A stretch of DNA of 53,371 nt from Lacticaseibacillus songhuajiangensis (GCF_003946025.1 NZ_RHNR01000011.1:1-53371), one strand, 5' to 3'; shown: positions 1 through 8,470, numbered from the stretch's first letter. Program-made: numbers and translations. The notes: generated by a model not told the origin, from the letters alone.

Positions 1-272
1 AAGTATTATTGTGTGGAGACGTGGCGCGAACTTTCGCCACGGCTTCACACAATAATACCGGGAGCGCAGAGTTGACGATGGTTTTTGCTGCAACTCTGCC
101 AGCGGAAGACCGCGATAGCGGGCTGAAGCGGTCCCCGCCCGACGTAGTTCCCGGAGCGTAGCCCAAGCGCACCACCACTGGAGTTGCCGACCCACCGCCT
201 AGCGGCGGTTTGAAAACAAACCCAAGCGTAAAGCGCACCCTTGCGGGTGCGGATTTACGTTGACGGACAGCG
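1..272 (-). repeat. Family A palindromic element A1 (truncated by window edge)
   Basis: Read on the minus strand this matches the family A plan: outer arm (about 130-191), core GGGGACCG, a small hairpin, TCTTCCGCTGG, a hairpin with AGAGTTG/CAACTCT arms (about 70-107), GCTCCC, then a long AT-rich hairpin at about 2-58 with a nested GTGGCG/CGCCAC stem. The closing outer arm lies outside the window. About 80 bases of flank, including a GCCGCC hairpin and the 18-base end motif at 255-272, are also homologous to the flank of the copy at 4130. The end motif stops one base before the mleR stop codon. No coding potential is apparent. Confidence 0.75.
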
Positions 273-273
273 A

Positions 274-1140
274 TTACCCCTCCAGTGTCTGCTGCAGCTT
301 ACGCATGATAGGGCTCAGTAATTGCTGTTTGCGGGTTACGACCGCGATGGAGAAGCGTGGTTGCCCGGATCCGAGTAGCGGGATGACGCGCAAGCCGTCT
401 TCAGGACGTAGCGCCAGCGTTGCCAGTAGCGCGACGCCGACATCCTGCGCCACCATCTGTTTGAGCAATTGGAAGTCGCTGGTGCGGAAAGCGATTGGCG
501 GATTGATGTTCGCCTTGGTGCGCATGGCCGTGAAGACCTGGTCGTGAACGAAGCCTTCGGTCATCGCAATGAAGGGCGTGTTCGCTAAGGCGTGTACATC
601 CAGTGGCAGGCTCAGTTCGCGCTTAGGACTAGTGATGATGGCAAAAGGTGTGGCACTGATTTCGTGAACGCGCAGGTCATCATCGGCAAGCGGACCCGCG
701 CTGCCGAGCAAAGCCATGTCCACTTCGCCGCTGCGCAACTGGTGCAGCAGTTCCGCGGATCCGGCCTCGACGGTTTGCAGGTGGGTCATCAGGTTCTCCT
801 CGACGAGGCGGGGAATGACCGTTGGCAGGTAAAAGTTACCAATAATAGGTGGCAGTCCGAGGCGGACCGTTTCCGTCTGCATGCCTGCCAATTCACTGTC
901 AGCCTGCTGGAGTTCACCAAGAATGACGCGTACGTGGCGTGCGAACTGCCGTCCGGCCGGGGTGACCGTTAGGGTGTTGTGACTTTGGTCACGGTGCAAT
1001 AGTTCGATACCATAACTCGTTTCGAGACGCTTGAGTGCGAGCGAGACGGTGGGTTGACTGACGCCAAAATGGTCAGCAACTGCAGAAAAATTTTTTATTT
1101 CGACAAGTTTTGCAAAGTACTCTAAATCGCGTGTATTCAA
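274..1140 (-). CDS. mleR: LysR-family transcriptional regulator, probable malolactic regulator MleR
   Basis: A 288-residue LysR-type regulator, the usual family length. The N-terminal winged helix-turn-helix (about residues 1-60, with NFSAVADHFGVSQPTVSLALKRLE) is followed by the periplasmic-binding-like effector domain. I place the start at a TTG codon (1140) because GGAGG lies six bases upstream; an open frame continues further upstream but has no comparable ribosome binding site. It is divergent from the malolactic enzyme gene across about 147 bp, the standard arrangement for a LysR regulator and its target. By analogy with MleR of other lactic acid bacteria it probably activates mleS-mleP in response to malate; the effector is inferred. 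Confidence 0.85.
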   Translation of the reverse strand: MNTRDLEYFAKLVEIKNFSAVADHFGVSQPTVSLALKRLETSYGIELLHRDQSHNTLTVTPAGRQFARHVRVILGELQQADSELAGMQTETVRLGLPPIIGNFYLPTVIPRLVEENLMTHLQTVEAGSAELLHQLRSGEVDMALLGSAGPLADDDLRVHEISATPFAIITSPKRELSLPLDVHALANTPFIAMTEGFVHDQVFTAMRTKANINPPIAFRTSDFQLLKQMVAQDVGVALLATLALRPEDGLRVIPLLGSGQPRFSIAVVTRKQQLLSPIMRKLQQTLEG

Positions 1141-1201
1141 AACGTACCTCCAGCAGGGGTTTGCGGGTTCATATAAATATATTTTATCACTCCTGCCGAG
1201 T

Positions 1202-1231
1202 TTGACTATATTTTTTATGGGCATGTATGCT
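1202..1231 (+). promoter_or_regulatory. Candidate mleS promoter
   Basis: TTGACT (1202-1207) and TATGCT (1226-1231) are separated by 18 bases, 57 bases before the mleS start. The surrounding AT-rich tract (about 1168-1195) has dyad symmetry that could hold a LysR T-N11-A type site. The promoter match is moderate and the operator is only suggested. Confidence 0.4.
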
Positions 1232-1287
1232 GACTCTCGGATAGTAAATATTAACAAAAAATAAGTTAACCAGTTGGAGGCAGAAAC

Positions 1288-2946
1288 ATGAAATACACAC
1301 CAGAACAAATTTTGAACGACCCATTCCTGAACAAGGGTACCGCCTTTTCTAAGGAAGAACGTCAGCAGTTTGGCCTTGCCGGCATCCTGCCACCTGCCGT
1401 GCAGACCCTTGACCAGCAGGTCGCACAGACCTACGCGCAGTTGCAGCGCAAGGACAGCCCACTTGAAAAGCGGATCTTCCTGATGGATATCTTCAACCAC
1501 AACCACGTGCTTTTCTACAAGCTCTTCTCCCAGCACATCGCTGAATTCATGCCAATCGTGTACGACCCAACGATTGCTGACACCATTGAAAACTACAGCG
1601 CGCTCTTCATCGAACCACAGAACGCCGTTTACCTGAACATCGACGAACAAGATGACATCGAAAGTGCCATCAAGAACGGTGCGAACGGCCGCGATATTCG
1701 TCTCATCGTTGTGACCGACGCTGAAGGAATTCTCGGGATTGGTGACTGGGGTACACAGGGTGTCGACATTGCCGTTGGTAAGCTGATGGTTTACACCGCC
1801 GCTGCCGGCATTGACCCAAGCAAGGTGTTGCCAGTTGTTCTCGACGCCGGGACCAACAACGAATCACTGCTTAACGACGACCTGTACCTGGGTCTGCGCA
1901 AGAAGCGGGTATACGGCGACAAGTACTACACCTTCGTTGATAAGTTTGTGAACGCAGCGCGCGCGCAGTTCCCTAACCTCTACCTGCATTTTGAAGACTT
2001 CGGTCGGAGCAACGCCGCTAACCTGCTGACCAAGTACCAGCAGGAAATGACCACCTTCAACGATGACATCCAGGGGACCGGAATCATCGTGCTCGCCGGA
2101 ATTCTCGGTGCGCTCAACATCTCCAAGCAGAAGATGACCGATCAGGTCTACATGAGTTTTGGTGCCGGAACTGCCGGTGCTGGGATTACCAAGCGCATCT
2201 ACGACGAATACCTCCAGCAGGGGATGGACGCCAAGGAAGCACGCAAGCACTTCTACCTCGTTGACAAGCAGGGTCTGCTCTTTGATGATGACCCAACATT
2301 GACGCCTGAACAGAAGCCTTTTGCCCGCAAGCGCAGTGAATTTGCCAACGCTGACGAACTGACCAGCTTGGAAGCTGCCGTTAAGGCTGTGCACCCAACA
2401 GTTCTGGTCGGGACCAGCACGGTTCCTGGTACCTTCACGGAAGGTGTTGTTAAGGAAATGGCTGCCCACACGGAGCGTCCAATCATCTTCCCACTGAGCA
2501 ACCCAACCAAGCTTGCTGAAGCCAAGGCTGAAGACCTGATTGCCTGGACTGATGGGAAGGCCCTAGTTGCAACCGGGATTCCTGCCGCACCTGTTGAGTA
2601 CAAGGGCGTGACTTACGAAATCGGGCAGGCCAACAACGCTCTCGTTTACCCAGGTCTTGGCCTTGGTACCATCGCCGCAACGGCAACCCGCCTGTCTGAC
2701 GGTATGATTTCCGCTGCTGCCCACAGTCTGGGTGGCATCGTGGATCCTAGCGAAGCGGGCGCTGCTGTTTTACCACCAGTTAAGAAGCTTGACGTCTTCA
2801 GCCAGACGGTTGCTAACGCCGTCGCTGCTGAAGCAGTTGCTGAAAAGCTGAATGCTGACGAAATCAGTGACGTCAAGAAGGCTGTCGCCGACATGAAGTG
2901 GGAACCTGAATACAAGCCACTCCAGGACGTGCAGATTCAGGACTAA
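1288..2946 (+). CDS. mleS: Malolactic enzyme
   Basis: A 552-residue NAD- and Mn-dependent enzyme that decarboxylates L-malate to L-lactate and CO2 in the cytoplasm, giving deacidification and proton motive force. Residues near 140-165 carry the malic-enzyme signature ([16 protein letters not shown]), near 240-260 the metal-site region ([13 protein letters not shown], then FNDDIQGTG), and near 290-305 the Rossmann motif GAGTAGAGI. The length fits malolactic enzymes (about 540-550) rather than the shorter small-subunit malic enzymes of lactobacilli. ATG is preceded by TTGGAGG at good spacing. The mleR-mleS-mleP context supports malolactic enzyme over NAD-malic enzyme, which is a close homologue. 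Confidence 0.93.
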   Translation: MKYTPEQILNDPFLNKGTAFSKEERQQFGLAGILPPAVQTLDQQVAQTYAQLQRKDSPLEKRIFLMDIFNHNHVLFYKLFSQHIAEFMPIVYDPTIADTIENYSALFIEPQNAVYLNIDEQDDIESAIKNGANGRDIRLIVVTDAEGILGIGDWGTQGVDIAVGKLMVYTAAAGIDPSKVLPVVLDAGTNNESLLNDDLYLGLRKKRVYGDKYYTFVDKFVNAARAQFPNLYLHFEDFGRSNAANLLTKYQQEMTTFNDDIQGTGIIVLAGILGALNISKQKMTDQVYMSFGAGTAGAGITKRIYDEYLQQGMDAKEARKHFYLVDKQGLLFDDDPTLTPEQKPFARKRSEFANADELTSLEAAVKAVHPTVLVGTSTVPGTFTEGVVKEMAAHTERPIIFPLSNPTKLAEAKAEDLIAWTDGKALVATGIPAAPVEYKGVTYEIGQANNALVYPGLGLGTIAATATRLSDGMISAAAHSLGGIVDPSEAGAAVLPPVKKLDVFSQTVANAVAAEAVAEKLNADEISDVKKAVADMKWEPEYKPLQDVQIQD

Positions 2947-3021
2947 TTAGCGGGATGCAAAATGTGTGCGCAAGCTTGTCGCTTGGTGCACATGCTGCAT
3001 CATCATTGAGGAGGTAACATT

Positions 3022-4002
3022 GTGACTGCTTTAACAACATCCATTCAGAGCATTTTGACCATCGTGCTCATCATTGCTCTGGGTTACATTTTACAAACTA
3101 AGGGCTGGTTCGACGACAAGTTCGGCGGCACCATCTCTAACTTGCTGATGAAGGTGGCACTGCCAGCATCCATCTTCACGTCCGTTCTCGAACGCCTGAC
3201 CTTGAACAAGTTGATTAGCTTGTCCAGCGGTCTGGTTTACGGCTTCGGTGGCGTCATCTTGGGCTACATCATCGCCTTCATTCTCGTGAAGGTCTTGAAG
3301 GTGCGTCCAGGCCGGCGCGGGACCTTTATCAACATGTTCGTTAACGCCAACACCATCTTCATCGGCCTGCCACTGAACATGGCGCTCTTCGGTGACAAGG
3401 CGCTCCCATACTTCCTGGTTTACTACGTGGTCAACACGGTATCGACCTGGACACTGGGTGCCTTCCTGATGGCAAACGACGATCCAACGAAGGTGAAGGG
3501 CGAAGCTTCTGGTAACTTTAACTGGAAGAAGCTGCTGCCACCACCACTGCTTGGTTTCTTGGTAGCGCTGGTCTTCTTGCTACTGCGGATTCCGTTCGTC
3601 CACGTGCAGGCTTTGAGCTTTGCTGTGAACACGCTGGACTACGTGGGTAGCCTGGTAACACCACTGTCCCTGATTTACATCGGGATTGTGCTGGCAAAAG
3701 CCGGCCTCGGCAGCATTCGTTTCGACCGCGACACTATCGTGGCCTTGCTCGGCCGTTTCGTACTCGCTCCAGCACTGATTACGATGCTGATTGTGCTTGG
3801 CGCACACGCGGGCTTCGGTCTGCCTAGCCTTGAAGCACAGACCCTCATCGTGCAGGCCAGTGCACCTGGCCTTGCCGTTCTGCCAATCCTGGCTGATCAG
3901 GCACATGGTGATGTTAAGTACGCCACCAACGTGGTCACAACCTCAACCGTACTCTTCGCAATTGTTGTTCCAGTTGTGATGATGCTGATTCAGGGGATGT
4001 AA
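3022..4002 (+). CDS. mleP: Malate permease, AEC (auxin efflux carrier) family
   Basis: A 326-residue integral membrane protein with about ten hydrophobic segments in the two-half arrangement of AEC-family carriers; the central NANTIFIGLP stretch is typical. It probably takes up L-malate or exchanges it with lactate for the upstream malolactic enzyme. The start is GTG (3022) with GAGGAGG eight bases before it. It lies 75 bp after mleS and is closed by a strong terminator, so the two genes form one operon. Substrate is assigned from context; the fold is clear. Confidence 0.88.
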   Translation: MTALTTSIQSILTIVLIIALGYILQTKGWFDDKFGGTISNLLMKVALPASIFTSVLERLTLNKLISLSSGLVYGFGGVILGYIIAFILVKVLKVRPGRRGTFINMFVNANTIFIGLPLNMALFGDKALPYFLVYYVVNTVSTWTLGAFLMANDDPTKVKGEASGNFNWKKLLPPPLLGFLVALVFLLLRIPFVHVQALSFAVNTLDYVGSLVTPLSLIYIGIVLAKAGLGSIRFDRDTIVALLGRFVLAPALITMLIVLGAHAGFGLPSLEAQTLIVQASAPGLAVLPILADQAHGDVKYATNVVTTSTVLFAIVVPVVMMLIQGM

Positions 4003-4007
4003 TACTC

Positions 4008-4039
4008 AAAAAAGGATGAGCCTTGGCTCATCCTTTTTT
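4008..4039. terminator. Rho-independent terminator after mleP
   Basis: A near-perfect stem AAAAAAGGATGAGCC / GGCTCATCCTTTTTT with a two-base loop begins six bases after the mleP stop. A- and T-runs on both sides make it potentially bidirectional. Confidence 0.92.
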
Positions 4040-4129
4040 GATACCTTCGCTGTCCGTCAGCGTAAGTCCGTGCCCGCAATGGTGAGTTTTGCACTTTAAG
4101 CAGTTTTCATAACGCCGCAAGGCGGTGGG

Positions 4130-4379
4130 GTCGGCAACTCCGGTGGTGGTGCGCTTGGGCTGCGCTCCGGGAACTACGTCGGGCGGGGACCGCTTCAGCC
4201 CGCTATCGCGGTCTTCCGCTGGCGGAGTTGCCGCAAGAACGGCGTCAACTCCGCGCTCCCGAGATGATTGTGTGCAGCCACGACGGCAAGTGCGGCCGTC
4301 CTGTCTCCAGACAATCATCTTTTCGCCCGACTTCGTTCCCTGCGCTTCGCCCAAGCACACCACCACCTCCGTGGCCGAC
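4130..4379 (+). repeat. Family A palindromic element A2
   Basis: The outer arm (about 4130-4186, GTCGGCAACTCC...) pairs with 4324-4379 over more than 50 bases with scattered mismatches. Inside, in order: GGGGACCG, a small CCGC/GCGG hairpin, TCTTCCGCTGG, a GGAGTTG/CAACTCC hairpin with a CCGCAA...CGTC loop, GCTCCC, and a long GATGATTGT/ACAATCATC hairpin with the nested AGCC...GTCTCC arm. The left arm plus about 80 flanking bases are homologous to A1. Confidence 0.8.
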
Positions 4380-4627
4380 ACGTTACTGTGTGGGAAACAT
4401 CCCCATGGCCGAGTGACAACGCACCGAAACGTCGGATAGACGTTCGGCTAGAAACTGAGTGATTAACTATCTCTAGTACTTGTAAAGGCCACTGTTGCGG
4501 TATCCAACACGCTCGAGAGCGCAGTGTATAGATTGTTGCCCTACTGTTTCCAGTGTTTGTCCATCTTCGTTTGGTGCTTCCACTAGCGTAACCTGAAACT
4601 TTCGTCACCACACTCATGTGAATGCTC

Positions 4628-4862
4628 GTCGGAACTGGGGCGGATTGGCGACAGCGGACGGGAAGGGGGTGCGTGCCCACGAAAATGGCAGTGTATGTTT
4701 CGCACATGAACTTCGTGCGAAATGTACACCGCCATTTTCGTTAGGAGCGCGATTTTGACGCTGGGTTTGCGGCAAAATCGCCAGTGGAAGACAGCACAGC
4801 TGGCTGGAACGGTCCCACGCACCCCCTTCCCGGGAGCAAAGCTAATCCGCCCCAGTTTCGAC
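4628..4862 (-). repeat. Family A palindromic element A3
   Basis: On the minus strand: outer arms of about 50 bases (GTCGAAACTGGGGCGG with its partner at 4628-4677), GGGACCG, a CAGC/GCTG mini-hairpin, TCTTCCACTGG, a GATTTTG/CAAAATC hairpin, GCTCC, and a long hairpin ACGAAAATGGC/GCCATTTTCGT containing a nested GGTGTAC...ATACACT stem. The fixed residues match A2, but almost every stem has different, still complementary sequence. It faces A2 across 248 bases of unremarkable DNA. Confidence 0.8.
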
Positions 4863-5006
4863 CTTCGGTCTAACCACTATTTTCATCCTTGCGGATGATT
4901 TAATTGAAATTTTCAACGCTTACGTTGACGGACAGCGTGCAGCGGTAAAGACCCAAAAATCTTCACATTTCGGCCTGATTTATTTCATAGCCCGCCGGTA
5001 TAGTAA

Positions 5007-5072
5007 TCAACATAGAAGAGCGGCAAGGAAAACCGCTCCTCCTCCCAAAATAGAAACTAACTTCTTCTTCAT
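5007..5072 (-). CDS. Candidate 21-residue hydrophobic micro-peptide
   Basis: An ATG at 5072 follows GAGGAG at six-base spacing and opens a 21-codon frame. The product starts with three lysines, continues as an uninterrupted hydrophobic stretch (LVSILGGGAVFLAALL) and ends in cysteine. It looks like a membrane micro-peptide or an isolated lipoprotein-type signal peptide; the lipobox is imperfect. The AT-rich DNA differs from the palindromes beside it. It lies downstream of, and codirectional with, the WYL regulator, separated from it by a terminator. No family is recognised. Confidence 0.35.
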   Translation of the reverse strand: MKKKLVSILGGGAVFLAALLC

Positions 5073-5125
5073 TTTCTACTCCTCATAATGTGATCACCAC
5101 GGGGGCCGCTAACTCCGAGGTGAAC

Positions 5126-5161
5126 GAAAAGGGCAGGTGTCTGGACGCACCTGCTCTTTTT
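5126..5161. terminator. Terminator after the WYL regulator
   Basis: The stem AAAAGGGCAGGTG / CACCTGCTCTTTT with an eight-base loop starts nine bases beyond the stop of the minus-strand regulator. The A-run on the plus strand becomes a U-run in that transcript. Confidence 0.8.
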
Positions 5162-5169
5162 GTATGCCT

Positions 5170-6117
5170 TTAGTCACCTTGTTCACCAATCCACGCCGCA
5201 CGTTGTTGCAACGCAGTCTGCAGTCGTTCTGGTACGGAGACCAGCGTGATCTCGGTGCCGAGAAACAGTAGCCAGTTGACCGCCGCGTCGAGATTTTCGT
5301 GCTCGGCAATTGGCAGTTGCAGGCGCGCCGTCGCCTGGTAGGGATGGGTGTAAGTGAGTTGCGCATTTTGCGGGTGGTATTTCTTGAATTGGTGAATGGC
5401 GCCTTGCCGCAAGTTGGCAATCAGTTGCTGCGGGCCGGCCGCATTTTGCCAGGCTATGGCCGTTTTTGTTGAGATTTGATGATCTGCGTCGCTTGCAGAC
5501 ACGAGGTCGTCAACCGCGATGAGACGTTGCGCGTGGTTGTCGACATCAAGGCCGACTAATTGCCAGGTATCCGCATCCCGGAACAGGTGTTGAACGTAGA
5601 GGGTAAACGTACTGCCGCTCGTGAGATGCAGATTGAGGGTGCGTGCATCTAGCAGTAATTGAATGAGTTTTTCCAGCTGTGGGTGGGCGATGTCAGACAG
5701 GTCGAGCAGATTGGGATTACGCGTGTTGGTACCCGGGAAGCGCAACAGGTCGTTAAGCACAATAAGTGACTCTTGCTGTTGCGGCGGGATGAGGCCGAGC
5801 AACTTTTCCGCAAGTGTTTGCCGGCTACGCAGATAAGGCAACTGCTGGTTGCGCGAGGCCATGAAGGCGATGAAGAGCGCCTTCACTTGTTCGTCGGTGA
5901 AACGGATGGCCGGCAGCAGCGAGTTGTGCATCACCGCGTAGCCGCCTTCGCGGCCAACGGTGGCTTCGAGGGGCATCCCGAGTGTTTCGATTTCGCGAAT
6001 GTCACGCAGCGCGGTGGAACGTGAAATGCCGAATTCAGTCATGAGATCGTGCAGGGTAAACACGCCACGGTTGTTCATGTAGCGCATCATCGTGTTGATT
6101 CGTTCTGTTTTCTGCAT
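5170..6117 (-). CDS. WYL-domain transcriptional regulator (YobV-like)
   Basis: A 315-residue protein with an N-terminal HTH_11/DeoR-like winged helix (about residues 3-60, FTLHDLMTEFGISRSTALRDIREIETLGMP, followed by the GREGGYAV wing) and a long C-terminal region of WYL type ending in an AEHENLDAAVNWLLFLG segment. WYL domains bind small ligands or nucleic acids. It is divergent from a GyrI-like ligand-binding protein, a common pairing for this subgroup, so it probably controls that gene and itself. The start is ATG at 6117. The effector is unknown. Confidence 0.8.
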   Translation of the reverse strand: MQKTERINTMMRYMNNRGVFTLHDLMTEFGISRSTALRDIREIETLGMPLEATVGREGGYAVMHNSLLPAIRFTDEQVKALFIAFMASRNQQLPYLRSRQTLAEKLLGLIPPQQQESLIVLNDLLRFPGTNTRNPNLLDLSDIAHPQLEKLIQLLLDARTLNLHLTSGSTFTLYVQHLFRDADTWQLVGLDVDNHAQRLIAVDDLVSASDADHQISTKTAIAWQNAAGPQQLIANLRQGAIHQFKKYHPQNAQLTYTHPYQATARLQLPIAEHENLDAAVNWLLFLGTEITLVSVPERLQTALQQRAAWIGEQGD

Positions 6118-6208
6118 GCAGCCTCCGTAAAAGGTTCAAAATTTGACACCATTATACCCTATAATCGAAACCGTTAAAGAGTTCAGCAAATCAAAGGAGA
6201 ATATTCAC

Positions 6209-6688
6209 ATGACAAATTACACTATCGCAACTCAGCCTGCTTTCAGCATTCTCGGTATTGGAACCGAACTGAAGAGTCATTACACCGACTTCGCGGGGAT
6301 GGCCGCCGAGAAGAGTGCTTTCTGGAATGCAGTGCAAGCGGACGGCCGGCTGGAGGAACTGCAGGCGATTGCCGCAGACAACAAGCTGTTCTTCGTCAAT
6401 GAAGCCTACCAGAACAAAATGATGTACTACGTGGCCGTTCGTAGTGACAAGGATTTCGCGAGTGCCGACCGCCGCATTGAATTCCCAGCTGGTGAATATG
6501 TCCTCGTCGATGGCACCGGTGCAGATGCCTACAGTGCGGCTGAAGGTGTGATCGGTGCAGCCTTTGGCGGCGTGCTGGGGCAGCTGAGTGACGTGGCTTA
6601 CGTTGGTGGGCCAAACGCCGCCGCAGTTGAAGCGCAGACTGACGGTACATACGCCGCGAAGATGTACATTCCGGTCGTGCGCAACTAG
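6209..6688 (+). CDS. GyrI-like / AraC effector-binding-domain protein
   Basis: A 159-residue stand-alone effector-binding domain. Signs are the N-terminal ATQPAFSILGIGTEL strand, the central NKMMYYVAVRSD segment, the FPAGEYVLVDGTG strand and a C-terminal MYIPV ending typical of GyrI-like proteins. Such domains bind hydrophobic or cationic small molecules. I place the start at ATG 6209 because AAAGGAG precedes it by nine bases; an earlier in-frame ATG lacks a binding site. It is divergent from the WYL regulator (91 bp), which suggests a ligand-sensing pair. Confidence 0.75.
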   Translation: MTNYTIATQPAFSILGIGTELKSHYTDFAGMAAEKSAFWNAVQADGRLEELQAIAADNKLFFVNEAYQNKMMYYVAVRSDKDFASADRRIEFPAGEYVLVDGTGADAYSAAEGVIGAAFGGVLGQLSDVAYVGGPNAAAVEAQTDGTYAAKMYIPVVRN

Positions 6689-6721
6689 TCTGTTTCCAAT
6701 ATGGGATGAATGTTCAAAAAT

Positions 6722-6767
6722 AGTCGGGCAACGAACTCGTAGAGGGAATCGTTGCCCGGCTTATTTT
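6722..6767 (+). terminator. Terminator after the GyrI-like gene
   Basis: The stem GTCGGGCAACGA / TCGTTGCCCGGC is followed by TTATTTT, 34 bases after the stop. The rest of the interval to 6927 is AT-rich with no feature I can name. Confidence 0.8.
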
Positions 6768-6927
6768 GTAGACGTGTGGAATGGGAGGAGGAATATCAAG
6801 AAACTTGTATTTTTAATTGATGTATTTTTTTACGTTATCAGTCCAAAGGTGTATTCCATTTACCATTGAAAAGGTCTATTTTAGTAACGAGGATTAAGAA
6901 AAGCTAAAGTAGAAGGGGGACAACGTC

Positions 6928-7026
6928 GTGGGTGCAGCGGTTGTTGTAGCGGCGGTACTGTTAATCATTTTACTCGGGACGGATAATCCGTCCGCGGCGC
7001 GGAGCAATCGGCGCCATCATCAATAG
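6928..7026 (+). CDS. Candidate 32-residue membrane micro-protein
   Basis: GTG at 6928, preceded by AAGGGGG at eight-base spacing, opens 32 codons. The product has an N-terminal transmembrane-like stretch (AAVVVAAVLLIILL) and a basic tail ending in RRHHQ. It stops 23 bases before the first DUF805 gene and shares its direction, so it may be the first gene of that operon. No homologue is recognised; the binding site, composition and operon position are the only support. Confidence 0.5.
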   Translation: MGAAVVVAAVLLIILLGTDNPSAARSNRRHHQ

Positions 7027-7049
7027 TCAACTTTGTGGAGGAGTTAGCG

Positions 7050-7541
7050 ATGGAAGAAACATCTCGGGTGGGGATGGGCCGGGCATTAGTCCTGTTCTTC
7101 AAGAATTATTTCAACTTTCACGGTCGTAGCACGCGCCGTGAGTACTGGTTTATGTTTTTGTGGTACGCCATCTTTGTGGTGCTGGCCTTTGTGTATTTTG
7201 GCACAGTGCTCATTCAGATTCTGGCGCACAACAAGACAGGTTTTTCGCCGAACTTATTAGTGGCGTTGGGGTTGCCGCTGATTATCTTTGTGCTGGTTGC
7301 CTTTGCAGTCCTGATTCCTTGGGTGGCGCTACAAGTGCGACGTTATCGCGATGCGGGAATTTCAGTATGGTGGTTGCTAGCGACTTACCTGCTGCCCCTC
7401 CTGCTCACGCGCACTGACATCTTTGGTGTCAGTGACACCATGAGTAACGTTTTGAGCACCATTGCTTTAGCGCTGGAAATAGCCAACTGGGTGATTGCGG
7501 CGCAGCCAAGTAAGCCCCGTGAAACGGAGGAACTTTCGTGA
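7050..7541 (+). CDS. DUF805 family membrane protein (copy 1)
   Basis: A 163-residue protein with the DUF805 hallmarks: FFKNYFNFHGRSTRREYW near residues 14-31, then about four membrane segments, with RRYRDAGIS-WW before the third. The family is widespread and of unknown function. The ATG at 7050 has GGAGGAG seven bases upstream; a GTG 15 bases earlier overlaps that binding site and is less likely. The stop overlaps the start of a second DUF805 gene (TGATG), implying coupled translation and a tandem duplication. Confidence 0.85.
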   Translation: MEETSRVGMGRALVLFFKNYFNFHGRSTRREYWFMFLWYAIFVVLAFVYFGTVLIQILAHNKTGFSPNLLVALGLPLIIFVLVAFAVLIPWVALQVRRYRDAGISVWWLLATYLLPLLLTRTDIFGVSDTMSNVLSTIALALEIANWVIAAQPSKPRETEELS

Positions 7542-8017
7542 TGGGAACGCAAAAGGTTAGCTTTATCGAAGCGCTGCGGCTCTTCTTCAAGAATTACGCC
7601 AATTTCCGCGGGCGCAGTAGCCGCAGTGAGTACTGGTACATGTTCTTGTGGAATGCCATTTATAGCGCCATTATGGAAGTTTGGGTGTTCATGGCAATTC
7701 TGCACATGCCGCTCATGGGGAACAATTACACCTTGCCAAGTATTTTGCGGGCACTGATGGCGCCGCTGATTGTAGTGGCGGTGGTGAGCGTAGCGACGCT
7801 GGTACCGTGGGTCAGCCTGAGTGTTCGTCGCTTCCGCGATGCCGATTACTCGCCGTGGTACTTGCTGCTGACAATGGCGCTGCCGGCGGTCTTATTGTCA
7901 CTGTCGAACAACGTCTTCACGACGTTTGGCAATGTTTGCACCGTGGTGGGGCTGGCGCTGGTAATTGCACACATGGTGATGATGGCGCGGCGGTCGATGC
8001 CGGCGTTCCATAACTAA
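7541..8017 (+). CDS. DUF805 family membrane protein (copy 2)
   Basis: A 158-residue paralogue of the upstream protein with the same FFKNYANFRGRSSRSEYWYMFLW signature region and RRFRDADYSPWY loop. It has about four membrane segments. ATG 7541 shares one base with the previous stop and has CGGAGG eleven bases upstream. The tandem pair may form a heteromeric membrane assembly; that is a guess from gene arrangement, since no biochemical role is established for DUF805. Confidence 0.85.
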   Translation: MGTQKVSFIEALRLFFKNYANFRGRSSRSEYWYMFLWNAIYSAIMEVWVFMAILHMPLMGNNYTLPSILRALMAPLIVVAVVSVATLVPWVSLSVRRFRDADYSPWYLLLTMALPAVLLSLSNNVFTTFGNVCTVVGLALVIAHMVMMARRSMPAFHN

Positions 8018-8046
8018 GGGTATTTATAGTTCTGGAGGCAAGCAAA

Positions 8047-8340
8047 ATGCAGTTTAACGCGCAACAGTTAGCTGTCATCGCGACTTTAACACCGCGCGCC
8101 CAGCAGGTGTGCGGACTCATCATGTGGATGGACGCACCAGATCACGAAATCATTATGCCTCGCAGTCAGTTTTACGCGCGTCTGCATTATTTCCCGCGCA
8201 ATGACAACATGATGGCCATTCAGCAGGAAGTGGCTGCAATGACGCGTGAATTGCGCGCCAGCGTGCTTCCCCAGTTCATGATTCACCTTGGCGATAATGA
8301 CCTCGGTGAAGATGAGATGCTGTACACAATTAGTTACTGA
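8047..8340 (+). CDS. Hypothetical protein, 97 residues
   Basis: A small cytoplasmic protein, no membrane segment or signal peptide, with the acidic C-terminal stretch HLGDNDLGEDEM. Family not recognised. GGAGG lies ten bases before the ATG. It follows the second DUF805 gene by 29 bases and is closed by a terminator, so it is probably the last gene of the 6928-8340 operon. Confidence 0.7.
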   Translation: MQFNAQQLAVIATLTPRAQQVCGLIMWMDAPDHEIIMPRSQFYARLHYFPRNDNMMAIQQEVAAMTRELRASVLPQFMIHLGDNDLGEDEMLYTISY

Positions 8341-8357
8341 TAACGCTATGAACGATC

Positions 8358-8383
8358 AGGCATGGCCGCGGCCATGCCTTTTT
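8358..8383 (+). terminator. Terminator of the DUF805 operon
   Basis: The perfect palindrome AGGCATGGCC/GGCCATGCCT is followed by a short T-run. Confidence 0.85.
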
Positions 8384-8470
8384 CATGCAGTATTAATGAA
8401 TCAATATCGTTGAGGTGGTATCATGAAAGTGTTGCCAACCTTATTATGACGGTGAAAGAAGGACTTGAAG

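Larger units (their letters stand above)
4048..4937. repeat. 890-bp composite bounded by 18-bp inverted repeats
   Basis: The left end CGCTGTCCGTCAGCGTAA (4048-4065) and the right end TTACGTTGACGGACAGCG (4920-4937) are inverted copies with one mismatch. They enclose two family A elements facing each other. The same end motif occurs at 255-272 beside element A1. No obvious target duplication is seen at the outer edges, and there is no transposase or convincing gene inside. Overlapping open frames here are by-products of the GC-rich palindromes. Confidence 0.65.

Noticed and set aside
4125..4707. Several overlapping 60-130 codon open frames on both strands within the A2/A3 region
   Set aside because: They follow from GC-rich palindromes, overlap each other, lack ribosome binding sites and encode Arg/Pro/Ser-rich low-complexity sequence.
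4040..5170. HEARO/omega-RNA or GOLLD/ROOL-type large RNA
   Set aside because: No IscB/TnpB-like gene is near any copy, and the size and core motifs do not match what I remember of those families. A covariance search would be needed to exclude them fully.
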